64,000 nucleotides of DNA from Cellulomonas phragmiteti (GCF_016862775.1 NZ_BONP01000007.1:62001-126000), one strand, 5' to 3'; positions 18,873-28,067 are shown, counted from the stretch's first letter. Program-made: numbers and translations. Notes: generated by a model from the letters alone, not told the origin.

Positions 18873-20612
18873 TCAGCCGCGGGCGTCCTGCGCGGCGCGC
18901 TGCACCTGCTCGAGCCACGAGCGGCGGGCGTCGAGGGCGGCCTGCGCCTCCTTGACCCGGCGCTGGTCACCCGCGGCCTTCGCGGCCTCGAGGTCGGCCT
19001 CCAGGCCGGCGATCGCCTGCTCGAGCTGGGCGGCAGCCCCCTCGGCGCGCGCTCGCGTCTCGGGGTTGCTGCGTCGCCACTGCGCGGAGTCGGCGTCGCG
19101 CACCGCGCTCTCGACGGCGCGCATCCGGCCCTCGACGCGCTGGACGTCGGCGCGCGGCACCTTCCCGGCGGCGTCCCAGCGGTCCTGCAGGGAGCGCAGC
19201 GCGGCCTTCGCCGCTGCGAGGTCCCGGATGGGGAGCAGCGCCTCGGCCTCGACCAGGAGCGCCTCCTTGACCTGCAGGTTGGCGCGGAACTCCTCGTCGA
19301 TGGCCTGGTTGGCCGTGTCGCGGGCCGCGAAGAACGCGTCCTGCGCCGTGCGGAACCGGGCCCACAGCGCGTCGTCGACCTGGCGGTTCGCGCGGCCTGC
19401 GGCCTTCCAGCGCGTCATGAGGTCACGGAACGCCGCGGACGTGGCGCCCCAGTCCGTGCTGCTCGCGAGCCGCTCTGCCTCGGCCACCAGCTGCTCCTTG
19501 ACGGTCTTCGCCTCGGAGTTGCGGGCCTCGAGCTCGGCGAAGAAGTGACGACGCTCCCGGTCGAAGGTGGTGCGGGCGTGGCTGAACCGCTTCCAGAGGG
19601 ACTCCTCCGTCGGCCGGTCGATGCGCGGACCGGACCGCTGAGCGTCCTTCCACTGGTCGAGCAGCGTGCGCAGCTGCTCACCGGCGGGCCGCCACTGGAT
19701 GCGTGCAGGGTCGGTGGTCGCGATCTTCTCGGCCTGCTCCACGATCTGCGTGCGCGCGGCGACCGCGGCCTCCCGCGCGGCGGCGCGCTCGGCATCCGCC
19801 TGGGCGCGACGCTCGGCGGCACGGGTGCGCAGACCGTCGAGCCGCGCGCGCAGCGCGTCGAGGTCGCCGACGGCGGCCGGCTCGGCGAGCTCCTCGGTGA
19901 GCCGGTTGAGCGTCTGGTCGATCTCCTTGACCGACAGGTCGGTGGCCGACAGCCGCGCGTCGAACAGCGCGACCTTGGCCTGCAGGTCCAGGAACCGTCG
20001 CACGTACAGGGCGAGGGCCTCCGGTGCGCTGGCGCCGGGGAACTGCCCGACGACCCGCTCGCCGGTCGCCTCGACGACGTGGACCGTCCCGTCCTCGTCG
20101 ACGCGGCCGAAGGTCGCCGCGTGCGCCGCAGCGGCCTCCTCGTCCGGCGTGGGCACCGGCACCGCAGGCGCCGACGGTGACGCCGCGACGGCGGACGGAC
20201 GGGGCAGGGGCCGCGGGACCGGTCGCACCGAGGCGGGGGAGGGCCGGGGCGCCGGTGCGGGCGCGGGGGTCCCTGCCTCGGCCGGGGCGGCCACGTCGGT
20301 CGCCTCGTCGACGCCGCCGTCGGCTGCGTCCTCGGTGGTCGCCTCGGTGGTGACGTCCTCGGTGGTCGCCTCGGCGATCTCGTCGGACGCGACTGCGTCG
20401 GTTGTCTCCTGGACGCCGCCGTCGGCTGCGTCCTCGGTGGTCACCTCGTCGGCTGCGTCCTCGGTGGTCACCTCGGTGGGTGTGTCCTCGGTGGTGACGT
20501 CGTCCTCGGTCGTGCCGGTGGCGTCCGCCGCGGACGTGTCCGCAGCGCCGCCCGCGAGGGGGGGAGCCTGCTCGGCGTCGTCCTGGGACGACGTCGTCGG
20601 GTGCTCGGTCAC
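18873..20612 (-). CDS. DUF349 repeat protein
   Basis: 579 residues. The first 155 are low-complexity, with imperfect repeats of TTEDAADGGV; then comes a small domain (FGRVDEDGTVHVVEATGERVVGQFPG) and several tandem DUF349 helical repeats of about 70 residues with the W-x2-A/L pattern (e.g. LMTRWKAAGRANRQVDDALWARFR, LQDRWDAAGKVPRADVQRVEGR). DUF349 proteins are cytoplasmic coiled helical proteins of poorly known function, linked to (p)ppGpp or RNA biology in a few species. GTG 20612 overlaps the cyclophilin stop. Confidence 0.85.
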   Translation of the reverse strand: MTEHPTTSSQDDAEQAPPLAGGAADTSAADATGTTEDDVTTEDTPTEVTTEDAADEVTTEDAADGGVQETTDAVASDEIAEATTEDVTTEATTEDAADGGVDEATDVAAPAEAGTPAPAPAPRPSPASVRPVPRPLPRPSAVAASPSAPAVPVPTPDEEAAAAHAATFGRVDEDGTVHVVEATGERVVGQFPGASAPEALALYVRRFLDLQAKVALFDARLSATDLSVKEIDQTLNRLTEELAEPAAVGDLDALRARLDGLRTRAAERRAQADAERAAAREAAVAARTQIVEQAEKIATTDPARIQWRPAGEQLRTLLDQWKDAQRSGPRIDRPTEESLWKRFSHARTTFDRERRHFFAELEARNSEAKTVKEQLVAEAERLASSTDWGATSAAFRDLMTRWKAAGRANRQVDDALWARFRTAQDAFFAARDTANQAIDEEFRANLQVKEALLVEAEALLPIRDLAAAKAALRSLQDRWDAAGKVPRADVQRVEGRMRAVESAVRDADSAQWRRSNPETRARAEGAAAQLEQAIAGLEADLEAAKAAGDQRRVKEAQAALDARRSWLEQVQRAAQDARG

Positions 20613-21391
20613 TGGATCTCCACTCCCTCGATGGTGACGTCGGAGACCGGACGCTCGCTGCCGTCCTGGGTCCCCGCGTCAGCGATGGCCTTCACCACGT
20701 CCAGACCGGACGTGATCTGGCCGAACACGGTGTAGCCGCCCGCCGCGTCGGACGGGATCTGCGAGTCCTCGTAGACGAGGAAGAACTGGGAGCCCATCGA
20801 CTCGCCGTCACCGCCGATGCGGGCCATGGCGATCGTGCCGGCGGGGTAGACGTCGTCACCGGGGGCGTTCTCCACGGGACCCCAGGCGTACCCGGGCCCG
20901 CCCGTCCCCGTGGCGGTCGGGTCGCCGCACTGCAGGACGTGGATGCCCTGCGTGACGAGGCGGTGGCACAGGGTTCCGTCGAAGTAGCCCTCGCCGGCGA
21001 GGGTCACGAAGTTCGCGACCGCCTGGGGCGCCGCGGCGCCGTCGAGCTCGACGCCGATGTCCCCGGCGGACGTGCTGATCGTGCCGGTCCACGTCCGGTC
21101 CTGCGCGAGCGAGGCCTCGGGGACGACACCACCGTTGCCGGTGCGGGCGGGGAACGTGGCCGGAGCCGCCGCGGGGGGCGCCGCGGTGTCGGTGGGCGAA
21201 ACCTCGGGCCGGCCGGAGTCGCGCGAGAGGTTGACCACGGCGACCGCGACCAGCGCCAGCGCGAGCACCGCGACGACGCCGCCGGCGATGACGCGCGTGC
21301 GCCGCTGCCGGGCACGCTGTGCCTCGAGCTGACGTGCGTGCTGCTTCTCGTACCGACGGCGCTCGTACTCGCGCTCCCGCTTCGAAGACAC
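20609..21391 (-). CDS. Membrane-anchored cyclophilin-type peptidyl-prolyl isomerase
   Basis: 260 residues. A basic N-terminus (SSKREREYERRRYEKQHARQ) and one helix (about residues 33-53) anchor a cyclophilin domain outside the membrane. Active-site text is recognisable but variant: CHRLVTQGIHVLQCGDP replaces the usual FHR-x7-QGGD, and GSQFFLVYEDSQIP is normal. It probably folds exported proteins. GTG 21391 is supported by GAGGAG 7-12 bases upstream; codons further upstream precede no conserved sequence. A homologue stands beside rel and hisS in mycobacteria. Confidence 0.9.
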   Translation of the reverse strand: MSSKREREYERRRYEKQHARQLEAQRARQRRTRVIAGGVVAVLALALVAVAVVNLSRDSGRPEVSPTDTAAPPAAAPATFPARTGNGGVVPEASLAQDRTWTGTISTSAGDIGVELDGAAAPQAVANFVTLAGEGYFDGTLCHRLVTQGIHVLQCGDPTATGTGGPGYAWGPVENAPGDDVYPAGTIAMARIGGDGESMGSQFFLVYEDSQIPSDAAGGYTVFGQITSGLDVVKAIADAGTQDGSERPVSDVTIEGVEIQ

Positions 21392-21419
21392 CGATCTCCT
21401 CGTCTCGTCGTGCCGGCCG

Positions 21420-21435
21420 GGTACGGCGCCGTACC
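21420..21435. promoter_or_regulatory. 16-base perfect palindrome in the divergent region
   Basis: GGTACGGC-GCCGTACC is a perfect palindrome in the 220-base gap between the cyclophilin (minus) and metallo-beta-lactamase (plus) genes. It lies in the presumed leader of the cyclophilin gene. It could be an operator; no regulator is known. Confidence 0.35.
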
Positions 21436-21491
21436 GCCGATGCACCGCCGTCAGACCTGCTACCGGCCGGACACGTGCCGGACCCCCGGAC

Positions 21492-21497
21492 AGTCTA
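21492..21497 (-). promoter_or_regulatory. Putative -10 for the cyclophilin gene
   Basis: On the minus strand this reads TAGACT, a TANNNT match. It would give a leader of about 95 bases that contains the palindrome at 21420-21435. Confidence 0.35.
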
Positions 21498-21597
21498 GGC
21501 AAGGCGCGGGCGTCGTCGCGCACGTGCGCCACGGGCCGGCACGCCGTGGCGTGGCCCGATCGACGGCCCGGTCGACGGGCCGGGGCGGCCGCTCGTC

Positions 21598-21603
21598 TAC
21601 CGT
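21598..21603 (+). promoter_or_regulatory. Putative -10 for a leaderless metallo-beta-lactamase-fold gene
   Basis: TACCGT ends 8 bases before ATG 21612, and no ribosome binding site is visible. Confidence 0.4.
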
Positions 21604-21611
21604 GCTGTGCC

Positions 21612-22334
21612 ATGCAGGTCCTCACCGTGGTCGCTCCGGTCTTCGCCGCTCGCTGCTCCGTGCTCGTGGCCGACGACGGCGCGTGCGTCGTCGTCGACCC
21701 GGGTGCAGGCGCCGGGGAGCAGGTCCGGGCGCTGGTGACCGCCCACGGGCTGCGACCGCGCGCCGTCCTCGTGACGCACGGTCACGCGGACCACACGTGG
21801 GACGCGCCGATGCTGTCGCGGGACCTCGACGTACCGGTCCTGCTGCACGCGGCCGACGCCTACCGGCTCGAGGACCCCTTCGGGACCCTCGGGGTGCTGG
21901 ACCCGCGGCACGACCCGTCCGGCCCCCTCGCCCAGGCGCTGCGCGCCGCGGGTGTCGACGTCACCGGGTGGCGGCCGCCCGAGCGCGTCGAGGCGTTCGG
22001 GTCGGCCGGTGGCGGCCGCACCCCCGACGTCGACCTCGACCTCGGCGGCGTGCGCGTCCTGGCCCGGCATGCCCCCGGGCACACCGAGGGCTCGACGCTG
22101 TACCTCCTCGACGCCGGTGACCCCGACCCCGTCGTGCTGTCCGGCGACGTGCTGTTCGCCGGCAGCATCGGGCGGACGGACCTGCCCGGCGGGGACCCCG
22201 CGGCCATGGCGGCCACGCTGCGCGACGTCGTCGCCACCCTGCCCGCCGCCTCGCGCGTGCTGCCCGGTCACGGCCCGGCCACCGACGTCGCCACCGAGCT
22301 GGCGACCAACCCGTACCTGGTGCGCGGCCGCTGA
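21612..22334 (+). CDS. Metallo-beta-lactamase-fold hydrolase (glyoxalase II-like)
   Basis: 240 residues. The metal-binding HxHxDH motif is THGHADHT (about residues 57-63); later ligands are in HAPGHTEGS (about residue 158) and PGHGPATD near the end. Orthologues sit between ppi and hisS in mycobacteria and are called glyoxalase II-like. ATG 21612 begins at the conserved first strand (MQVLTVVAPVFAARCSVLV). The substrate is not known. Confidence 0.88.
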   Translation: MQVLTVVAPVFAARCSVLVADDGACVVVDPGAGAGEQVRALVTAHGLRPRAVLVTHGHADHTWDAPMLSRDLDVPVLLHAADAYRLEDPFGTLGVLDPRHDPSGPLAQALRAAGVDVTGWRPPERVEAFGSAGGGRTPDVDLDLGGVRVLARHAPGHTEGSTLYLLDAGDPDPVVLSGDVLFAGSIGRTDLPGGDPAAMAATLRDVVATLPAASRVLPGHGPATDVATELATNPYLVRGR

Positions 22335-22395
22335 CCCCGACCCCGGGACGGACGCGCGTGCGTCGTCGTCGTGCCGGTCTGGGATCATCGGGAGC

Positions 22396-23790
22396 ATGGC
22401 GCGTCCCACACCCCTGTCCGGATTCCCCGAGTGGCTGCCCGACGGGCGCATCGTCGAGCAGCACGTGCTCGACGTGCTGCGTCGCACCTTCGAGCTGCAC
22501 GGGTTCGCCGGCATCGAGACCCGTGCGGTCGAGCCGCTCGACCAGCTGCTGCGCAAGGGGGAGACCTCCAAGGAGGTCTACGTGCTGCGCCGGCTGCAGG
22601 CGGCCGACGAGGAGTCCGCCGGCCGCGCCCGCGGGGACTCCGACGGGGCCGGGCTCGGCCTGCACTTCGACCTCACCGTGCCGTTCGCGCGGTACGTGCT
22701 CGAGAACGCCGGGCACCTGGCGTTCCCGTTCCGTCGGTACCAGATGCAGAAGGTGTGGCGCGGCGAGCGGCCCCAGGACGGCCGGTTCCGTGAGTTCGTG
22801 CAGGCCGACATCGACGTCGTCGGCGCGGGCTCGCTCCCGTACCACTACGAGGTCGAGCTGCCGCTCGTGATGGCCGACGCGCTGGGGGCCCTGCGCGAGC
22901 TCGGCGTGCCGCCGGTGCGCATCCTGGTGAACAACCGCAAGGTCGCCGAGGGGTTCTACCGCGGGCTCGGGCTCGACGACGTCGAGGCGGTGCTGCGCGG
23001 CATCGACAAGCTCGACAAGATCGGCCCCGACGCGGTCGGCGAGCTGCTCGTCGCCGAGGCCGGCGCCACGTCCGCGCAGGCCGCCGCCTGCCTCGCGCTC
23101 GCGGGCATCAGCGGCGACGACGCGACGGTCGTCGACCGCGTGCGCGAGCTCGCCGCCCGGCACGACGCCTCGACCGACCTCCTCGAGGAGGGCCTGGCCG
23201 AGCTGGGCGCCCTCGTGGCGGCCGCGGCCGCGCGCGCCCCGGGCGTGCTGGTCGCCGACCTGCGCATCGCGCGCGGCCTCGACTACTACACCGGCTCGGT
23301 CTACGAGACCGTGCTCGTCGGACACGAGGACCTCGGGTCGATCTGCTCGGGCGGGCGCTACGACACCCTCGCGTCCGACGGCACCACCACGTACCCCGGC
23401 GTCGGGCTGTCCATCGGGGTCTCGCGGCTGGTCTCACGCCTGCTGTCGGCCGGCCTGGTGCGCGCGACCCGCTCGGTGCCCACCGCCGTCCTCGTCGCCG
23501 TGACGTCCGAGGAGCTGCGCTCGCGGTCCGACGCGGTCGCCGCCGAGCTGCGCGCCCGCGGCGTGCCCACCGAGGTGGCGCCCAGCGCCGCCAAGTTCGG
23601 CAAGCAGATCCGTCACGCCGACCGTCGCGGCATCCCGTTCGTGTGGTTCGTGGGCGACGCGACGCAGGACGGCGCGCCCGGTCAGGACGAGGTCAAGGAC
23701 ATCCGCTCGGGCGAGCAGGTGCCGGCGGACGCGGCCACCTGGGCGCCCCCGGCCGAGGACCTGCTGCCCCGCGCGGTCGCGGTGGGCTGA
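22396..23790 (+). CDS. hisS: Histidyl-tRNA synthetase
   Basis: 464 residues. Class II synthetase charging tRNA-His. Motif 2 region RYQMQKVWRGERPQDGRFREFVQADIDVVG and the His-specific RGLDYYTGSVYE and GGRYD are present, followed by an anticodon-binding domain (VPTAVLVAVTSEEL). ATG 22396 has a GGGAG-like site close upstream. Slightly longer than average because of short Ala/Arg-rich insertions. Confidence 0.96.
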   Translation: MARPTPLSGFPEWLPDGRIVEQHVLDVLRRTFELHGFAGIETRAVEPLDQLLRKGETSKEVYVLRRLQAADEESAGRARGDSDGAGLGLHFDLTVPFARYVLENAGHLAFPFRRYQMQKVWRGERPQDGRFREFVQADIDVVGAGSLPYHYEVELPLVMADALGALRELGVPPVRILVNNRKVAEGFYRGLGLDDVEAVLRGIDKLDKIGPDAVGELLVAEAGATSAQAAACLALAGISGDDATVVDRVRELAARHDASTDLLEEGLAELGALVAAAAARAPGVLVADLRIARGLDYYTGSVYETVLVGHEDLGSICSGGRYDTLASDGTTTYPGVGLSIGVSRLVSRLLSAGLVRATRSVPTAVLVAVTSEELRSRSDAVAAELRARGVPTEVAPSAAKFGKQIRHADRRGIPFVWFVGDATQDGAPGQDEVKDIRSGEQVPADAATWAPPAEDLLPRAVAVG

Positions 23791-23841
23791 CCCCGGCGGG
23801 CGCGGCCGCCGACACCCGGTGGGTGACTCGCGCGCGAGCGC

Positions 23842-23870
23842 TTGACCCGACATCGAACACGTGTTCGAAT
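23842..23870 (+). promoter_or_regulatory. SOS-controlled leaderless promoter with perfect LexA box
   Basis: TTGACC (-35, 23842-23847), a 17-base spacer and TCGAAT (-10, 23865-23870). The spacer and -10 are covered by the perfect palindrome TCGAAC-ACGT-GTTCGA (23853-23868), the actinobacterial LexA consensus. The predicted start site is at or next to the GTG at 23877. LexA bound here would block polymerase directly. Confidence 0.82.
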
Positions 23871-23876
23871 CCAGGG

Positions 23877-24920
23877 GTGCGGTGGGACGGTCAGAAGGTC
23901 AACGCGGGGGAGCATGACGCGCTCCCGGGCCTGGACCTGCGCACGCTGCCCGGCCTCGTCCGCAGCGTGCGCCCGCCGGACTTCGCCGGCGTGACGTTCC
24001 ACGAGGTGCTCTCGCGCACCGCCCTCAACCGCGTCCCGGACGCGTCGTCCGTCCCGTTCCGCTGGACGGTCAACCCGATGCGCGGCTGCCTGCACGCGTG
24101 CCGGTACTGCTTCGCCCGGGGCACCCACCGCTACCTCGACCTGGACGCCGGACAGGACTTCGACACCCAGATCGTCGTCAAGACCAACGTCGTCGAGGTC
24201 CTGCGCGCCGAGGTGGCGCGCCGGTCGTGGCGGCGCGAGCACGTCGCGCTCGGCACCAACACCGACCCCTACCAGCGGGCCGAGGGCCGGTACGAGCTCA
24301 TGCCCGGGATCATCGACGCGCTCGCGGGCTCCGGGACGCCGCTGTCGGTGCTCACCAAGGGCACGCTCCTGCGCCGGGACCTGCCGCTGCTGGCGGCCGC
24401 GGCACGGGACGTCCCGGTGTCGCTGGCCGTGTCGGTCGCCGTCCTGGACGACGACCTGCAGCAGCAGCTCGAGCCCGGCACGCCCACGGCACGGGCGCGC
24501 CTGTCCCTGGTGCGGGCGATCCACGACGCCGGGCTGCCCGTCCACGTCATGGTCGCGCCCGTGCTGCCCTGGCTCACGGACTCCACCGAGCACCTCGACC
24601 GGCTGCTCGCCGCCGTCGCGGCCGCCGGCGCGCAGCGGGCGAGCGTCATGGCGCTGCACCTGCGTCCCGGTGCGCGGGAGTGGTTCCTCGCCTGGTTGGC
24701 GCGCGACCGTCCGGACCTCGTCGCGGGGTACGACCGCGTGTTCCGCGGCGGCTCGTACGCGCACGCCGAGTACCGGGCGTGGCTCGAGGCACGGGTCCGC
24801 CCGCTGCTGGCCCGGCACGGCCTGGACCGGGCGCCCGCCGACGACGGCGGGGTCCGGTGGGGCCGGGACGGCGCCGGGGCGCAGGCAGCGGCAGTGGAGC
24901 TGCAGCCCAGCCTCTTCTGA
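23877..24920 (+). CDS. Rv2578c-family radical SAM protein, SOS-regulated
   Basis: 347 residues. The iron-sulfur cluster motif C-x3-C-x2-C is GCLHACRYCFARGTH (about residues 65-79). The rest follows the spore-photolyase-like radical SAM family seen in actinobacteria next to hisS/aspS (Rv2578c in M. tuberculosis); there is no intein here. The reaction is unknown. GTG 23877 starts the conserved RWDGQKV; it lies 6 bases after the -10, so the message is probably leaderless. The perfect LexA site suggests a part in the DNA-damage response, perhaps nucleic-acid repair or modification. Confidence 0.9.
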   Translation: MRWDGQKVNAGEHDALPGLDLRTLPGLVRSVRPPDFAGVTFHEVLSRTALNRVPDASSVPFRWTVNPMRGCLHACRYCFARGTHRYLDLDAGQDFDTQIVVKTNVVEVLRAEVARRSWRREHVALGTNTDPYQRAEGRYELMPGIIDALAGSGTPLSVLTKGTLLRRDLPLLAAAARDVPVSLAVSVAVLDDDLQQQLEPGTPTARARLSLVRAIHDAGLPVHVMVAPVLPWLTDSTEHLDRLLAAVAAAGAQRASVMALHLRPGAREWFLAWLARDRPDLVAGYDRVFRGGSYAHAEYRAWLEARVRPLLARHGLDRAPADDGGVRWGRDGAGAQAAAVELQPSLF

Positions 24921-24980
24921 GCGGGCCGCGACGTCCGGCGCCCGGGACGGATCGACGTGGGGCGCGGCCGCGCGCGCACC

Positions 24981-24986
24981 TATGAT
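24981..24986 (+). promoter_or_regulatory. Putative -10 for aspS
   Basis: TATGAT is a close match to the -10 consensus, 48 bases before the aspS GTG. A short purine tract (gaaggacc) lies before the start. Confidence 0.5.
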
Positions 24987-25034
24987 CGTCGGGACGCCCG
25001 ACCGGGCGCAGATCCCCGACCTGAAGGACCTTCC

Positions 25035-26816
25035 GTGCTGCGCACCCACACCGCCGGCTCGCTGCGGGCCGAGCACATCGGCACCACCGTCACCCTCACG
25101 GGCTGGGTGGACCGGCGTCGCGATCACGGCGGGGTCGCGTTCGTCGACCTGCGGGACGCCTCGGGCATCGCCCAGGTCGTCGTGCGCGACGAGGCGGTCG
25201 CCCACGGGCTGCGCGCCGAGTACGTCCTGCAGGTGACGGGCGAGGTCGGTCGGCGTCCCGCGGGCAACGAGAACCCGAACCTCGCGACGGGCGAGATCGA
25301 GGTCGTCGCGCACGAGGTGGTCGTGCTCAACGAGTCCGCCCCGCTGCCGTTCCAGGTCTCGGCGTCCGTCGACGAGCCCGTGGGCGAGGAGGCGCGCCTG
25401 CGCTACCGCTACCTCGACCTGCGTCGCGCCGCCCCCGCGCACGCGATCCGGCTGCGTGCCCAGGTCAACCGCGCCGCACGGACGGTCCTCGACGAGCGCG
25501 GCTTCGTCGAGGTCGAGACGCCCACCCTCACCCGCTCGACCCCCGAGGGCGCCCGCGACTTCGTGGTCCCCGCCCGGCTGGCGCCCGGCAGCTGGTACGC
25601 GCTGCCGCAGTCGCCGCAGCTGTTCAAGCAGCTGCTCATGGTCGGCGGGCTCGAGCGGTACTACCAGATCGCCCGCTGCTACCGCGACGAGGACTTCCGC
25701 GCCGACCGGCAGCCGGAGTTCACGCAGCTCGACGTCGAGGCGTCCTTCGTCGACCAGGACGACGTCATCGAGCTGGCCGAGGCCGTGCTGACGTCGCTGT
25801 GGGACCTCATCGGGTACGCGATCCCGACGCCGATCCCGCGCATGACGTACGCCGACGCGATGCGCCGCTACGGCAGCGACAAGCCCGACCTGCGCTTCGG
25901 CCTCGAGCTGACCGACCTCACCACGTACTTCGCCGACACCCCGTTCCGCGTGTTCCAGGCGCCGTACGTCGGCGCCGTCGTGCAGCCGGGTGGGGCGAGC
26001 ACGCCGCGCCGCGGGTTCGACGCGTGGCAGGAGTGGGCCAAGCAGCGCGGCGCCAAGGGGCTGGCGTACGTCACCGTGGGCGAGGACGGGGAGCTCGGCG
26101 GCCCCGTCGCCAAGAACATCACCGACGCCGAGCGGGCGGGCCTCGCGGCTGCCGTGGGCGCCCAGCCCGGTGACGCGGTGTTCTTCGCGGCGGGCAAGGT
26201 GAGCGAGGCGCGCGCTCTGCTCGGCGCCGCGCGCCTCGAGATCGGGCGCCGCGGCGGGCTGATCAACGAGGACGCGTGGTCGTTCGTGTGGGTCGTCGAT
26301 GCACCGCTCTTCAAGCCCACGGGCGAGGACGACGACGTCGCCGTCGGCGGCGGTGCCTGGACCGCCGTGCACCACGCCTTCACCTCGCCGACCCCGGAGT
26401 GGATCGACCGCTTCGAGGAGGCCCCGGGCGAGGCGTTGGCCTACGCCTACGACATCGTGTGCAACGGCAACGAGATCGGCGGCGGCTCGATCCGTATCCA
26501 CCGCCGTGACGTGCAGCAGCGGGTGTTCGAGGTCATGGGCATCGGGCAGGAGGAGGCCCAGGAGAAGTTCGGCTTCCTCCTGGACGCCTTCGCGTTCGGG
26601 GCGCCGCCGCACGGCGGCATCGCGTTCGGCTGGGACCGCATCGTCACGCTGCTGACGCGCTCGGACTCGATCCGCGAGGTCATCGCCTTCCCCAAGTCCG
26701 GTGGCGGCTACGACCCGCTGACCGGTGCGCCCGCGCCGATCTCGCCGGAGCAGCGCCGCGACACCGGCGTCGACGCCCGGCCCAAGCCCGCGGCGGGTGC
26801 CGCCGTCCAGGGGTGA
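25035..26816 (+). CDS. aspS: Aspartyl-tRNA synthetase, likely non-discriminating
   Basis: 593 residues with an N-terminal OB anticodon domain, class II core ([37 protein letters not shown]) and the bacterial GAD insert (about residues 300-415). Residue 31 is His (RRRDHGG); in studied bacterial enzymes His here goes with relaxed specificity, charging tRNA-Asn as well, while Leu marks the strict E. coli type. That implies a GatCAB amidotransferase in the genome. GTG 25035 precedes the conserved [13 protein letters not shown]. Confidence 0.95.
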   Translation: MLRTHTAGSLRAEHIGTTVTLTGWVDRRRDHGGVAFVDLRDASGIAQVVVRDEAVAHGLRAEYVLQVTGEVGRRPAGNENPNLATGEIEVVAHEVVVLNESAPLPFQVSASVDEPVGEEARLRYRYLDLRRAAPAHAIRLRAQVNRAARTVLDERGFVEVETPTLTRSTPEGARDFVVPARLAPGSWYALPQSPQLFKQLLMVGGLERYYQIARCYRDEDFRADRQPEFTQLDVEASFVDQDDVIELAEAVLTSLWDLIGYAIPTPIPRMTYADAMRRYGSDKPDLRFGLELTDLTTYFADTPFRVFQAPYVGAVVQPGGASTPRRGFDAWQEWAKQRGAKGLAYVTVGEDGELGGPVAKNITDAERAGLAAAVGAQPGDAVFFAAGKVSEARALLGAARLEIGRRGGLINEDAWSFVWVVDAPLFKPTGEDDDVAVGGGAWTAVHHAFTSPTPEWIDRFEEAPGEALAYAYDIVCNGNEIGGGSIRIHRRDVQQRVFEVMGIGQEEAQEKFGFLLDAFAFGAPPHGGIAFGWDRIVTLLTRSDSIREVIAFPKSGGGYDPLTGAPAPISPEQRRDTGVDARPKPAAGAAVQG

Positions 26817-26832
26817 GCACAGGTCGCACCGG

Positions 26833-27594
26833 ATGAGCGCCGATCTGCTCGCACGCCTTCCGCAGGCCCTGCGCGAGCGCCGTGACGTCCTCGACGGTCG
26901 GGACCGCTGGGCCGACGCCACGGTGCTCGCGGCGAGCGACGCCGCGGCCGTCCTGGCGGTCCCGGCGACCGCCGGGGGCACCCTCGTGTGGGCCCTGGGT
27001 GACGAGCACCAGCTGGGGCAGCTCGTCCCCGACGTGCTGGTCGCGCACGGACCCGGGGTCCGCTGGCTCACCGCGCCGCGTGCCGTGCCCGTCCCGGGAC
27101 GTGCGCTCGCCGCCGCGGGCGTCGTGCGCTCCACGTCCTGGGACCGGCTCACGACGGACGTCGCACCCTCGCCGCAGCCGGGGGAGGACGTGGTCCGCGA
27201 GCTCGACCCCGAGCGGGACGGCGACGTGATCGGCGCGTGCCTCGACGTCGCGAACCCGACGACGCAGGCGCGCCCCGGGTCGCCGGACGACGCCGCGTGG
27301 TGGGGCGTCCGGGGGCCCGGCGGTGACCTGCTCGGGGTGCTCGGCGTCGCGGCGCGGCCCGGCGGGGCGAGGCACCTGCACGGGCTCGGGGTCGTCCCGG
27401 CCGCGCGCGGGCGGGGCCTGGGTGCCGCGCTCACGGCGACGGCCACGCGACGCGCGCTCGCCGCGGGCGCCCCGTGGCTGTCGCTCGGGATGTACGCGGA
27501 CAACGTGCACGCACGCCGCGTCTACGACGCGCTGGGCTTCCGCGTCGACGTCGAGAACGCGGGGTACGGCCCGCCCGGGCTGACTCGTCCCTAG
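26833..27594 (+). CDS. GNAT-family N-acetyltransferase
   Basis: 253 residues. The C-terminal half is a GNAT domain: HLHGLGVVPAARGRGLGAALT (acetyl-CoA loop R-G-x-G-L-G, about residue 193) and the final NVHARRVYDALGFR. The N-terminal half is less conserved and may be a degenerate second GNAT-like domain. It starts 16 bases after aspS. The substrate is unknown. Confidence 0.85.
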   Translation: MSADLLARLPQALRERRDVLDGRDRWADATVLAASDAAAVLAVPATAGGTLVWALGDEHQLGQLVPDVLVAHGPGVRWLTAPRAVPVPGRALAAAGVVRSTSWDRLTTDVAPSPQPGEDVVRELDPERDGDVIGACLDVANPTTQARPGSPDDAAWWGVRGPGGDLLGVLGVAARPGGARHLHGLGVVPAARGRGLGAALTATATRRALAAGAPWLSLGMYADNVHARRVYDALGFRVDVENAGYGPPGLTRP

Positions 27595-28067
27595 GTGCGC
27601 GGCCCCCGCGGTGGTTCGGCGCGCACCGTCGCCGAGCGCCCCGTGCGGCGCCGCGCCAGCACGTCCACCGCCAGCACGTCCACCACGGTGACGACGCCCA
27701 CCCCGGCCGCGTAGGCCGCCAGGTCGGTCGCCACGAAGGTGGTGCCCAGCACGTACGCGGCCGGTGGCCACGCCGTGGCGACAGCGGCCGGGACGTCCGT
27801 GAGCTGCGCCAGCTCGACGACGACGCACACGCCGAGCGCCGTCCCCGCCGCAGTCGTCGGCCGCGTCCGCGGCGCCACCAGGAGCACCGCCAGGTGGACG
27901 AGCGCGGCGTACAGCGCACCGCCCGCCAGGTCCGCCACGAGGTCGTCCCCGCGCGACACGACGAGGCCGGTCACGAGCACGGCCGTCGCGCTGAGCCCCG
28001 TCAGCGATCGCCGTCGACCGGCAGGCGGTCCCGGGGGCGGGGCGACGCGTGGGGGAGGTGGGGGCAT
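27591..28067 (-). CDS. DUF2809-like small membrane protein
   Basis: 158 residues with four to five hydrophobic helices (LTGLSATAVLVTGLVVS, GGALYAALVHLAVLLVA, GTALGVCVVVELAQLT, TDLAAYAAGVGVVTVVDVLAV). The VELAQL and GTTFVATDLAAYAAG texts suit the DUF2809 family. It ends tail to tail with the GNAT gene, sharing four bases. ATG 28067 is 20 bases after the transporter stop, so the two may be co-transcribed. Function unknown. Confidence 0.78.
   Translation of the reverse strand: MPPPPPRVAPPPGPPAGRRRSLTGLSATAVLVTGLVVSRGDDLVADLAGGALYAALVHLAVLLVAPRTRPTTAAGTALGVCVVVELAQLTDVPAAVATAWPPAAYVLGTTFVATDLAAYAAGVGVVTVVDVLAVDVLARRRTGRSATVRAEPPRGPRT

Noticed and set aside
23853-23875. tRNA T-arm-like string GTTCGAATCC
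   Set aside because: No acceptor, D or anticodon arms can be folded around it. It is explained by the LexA palindrome.
23682-27503. Very long antisense reading frame (1273 codons) on the minus strand
   Set aside because: It is antisense to hisS, the radical SAM gene, aspS and the GNAT gene, all with clear family motifs. Long shadow frames are expected at this GC content.
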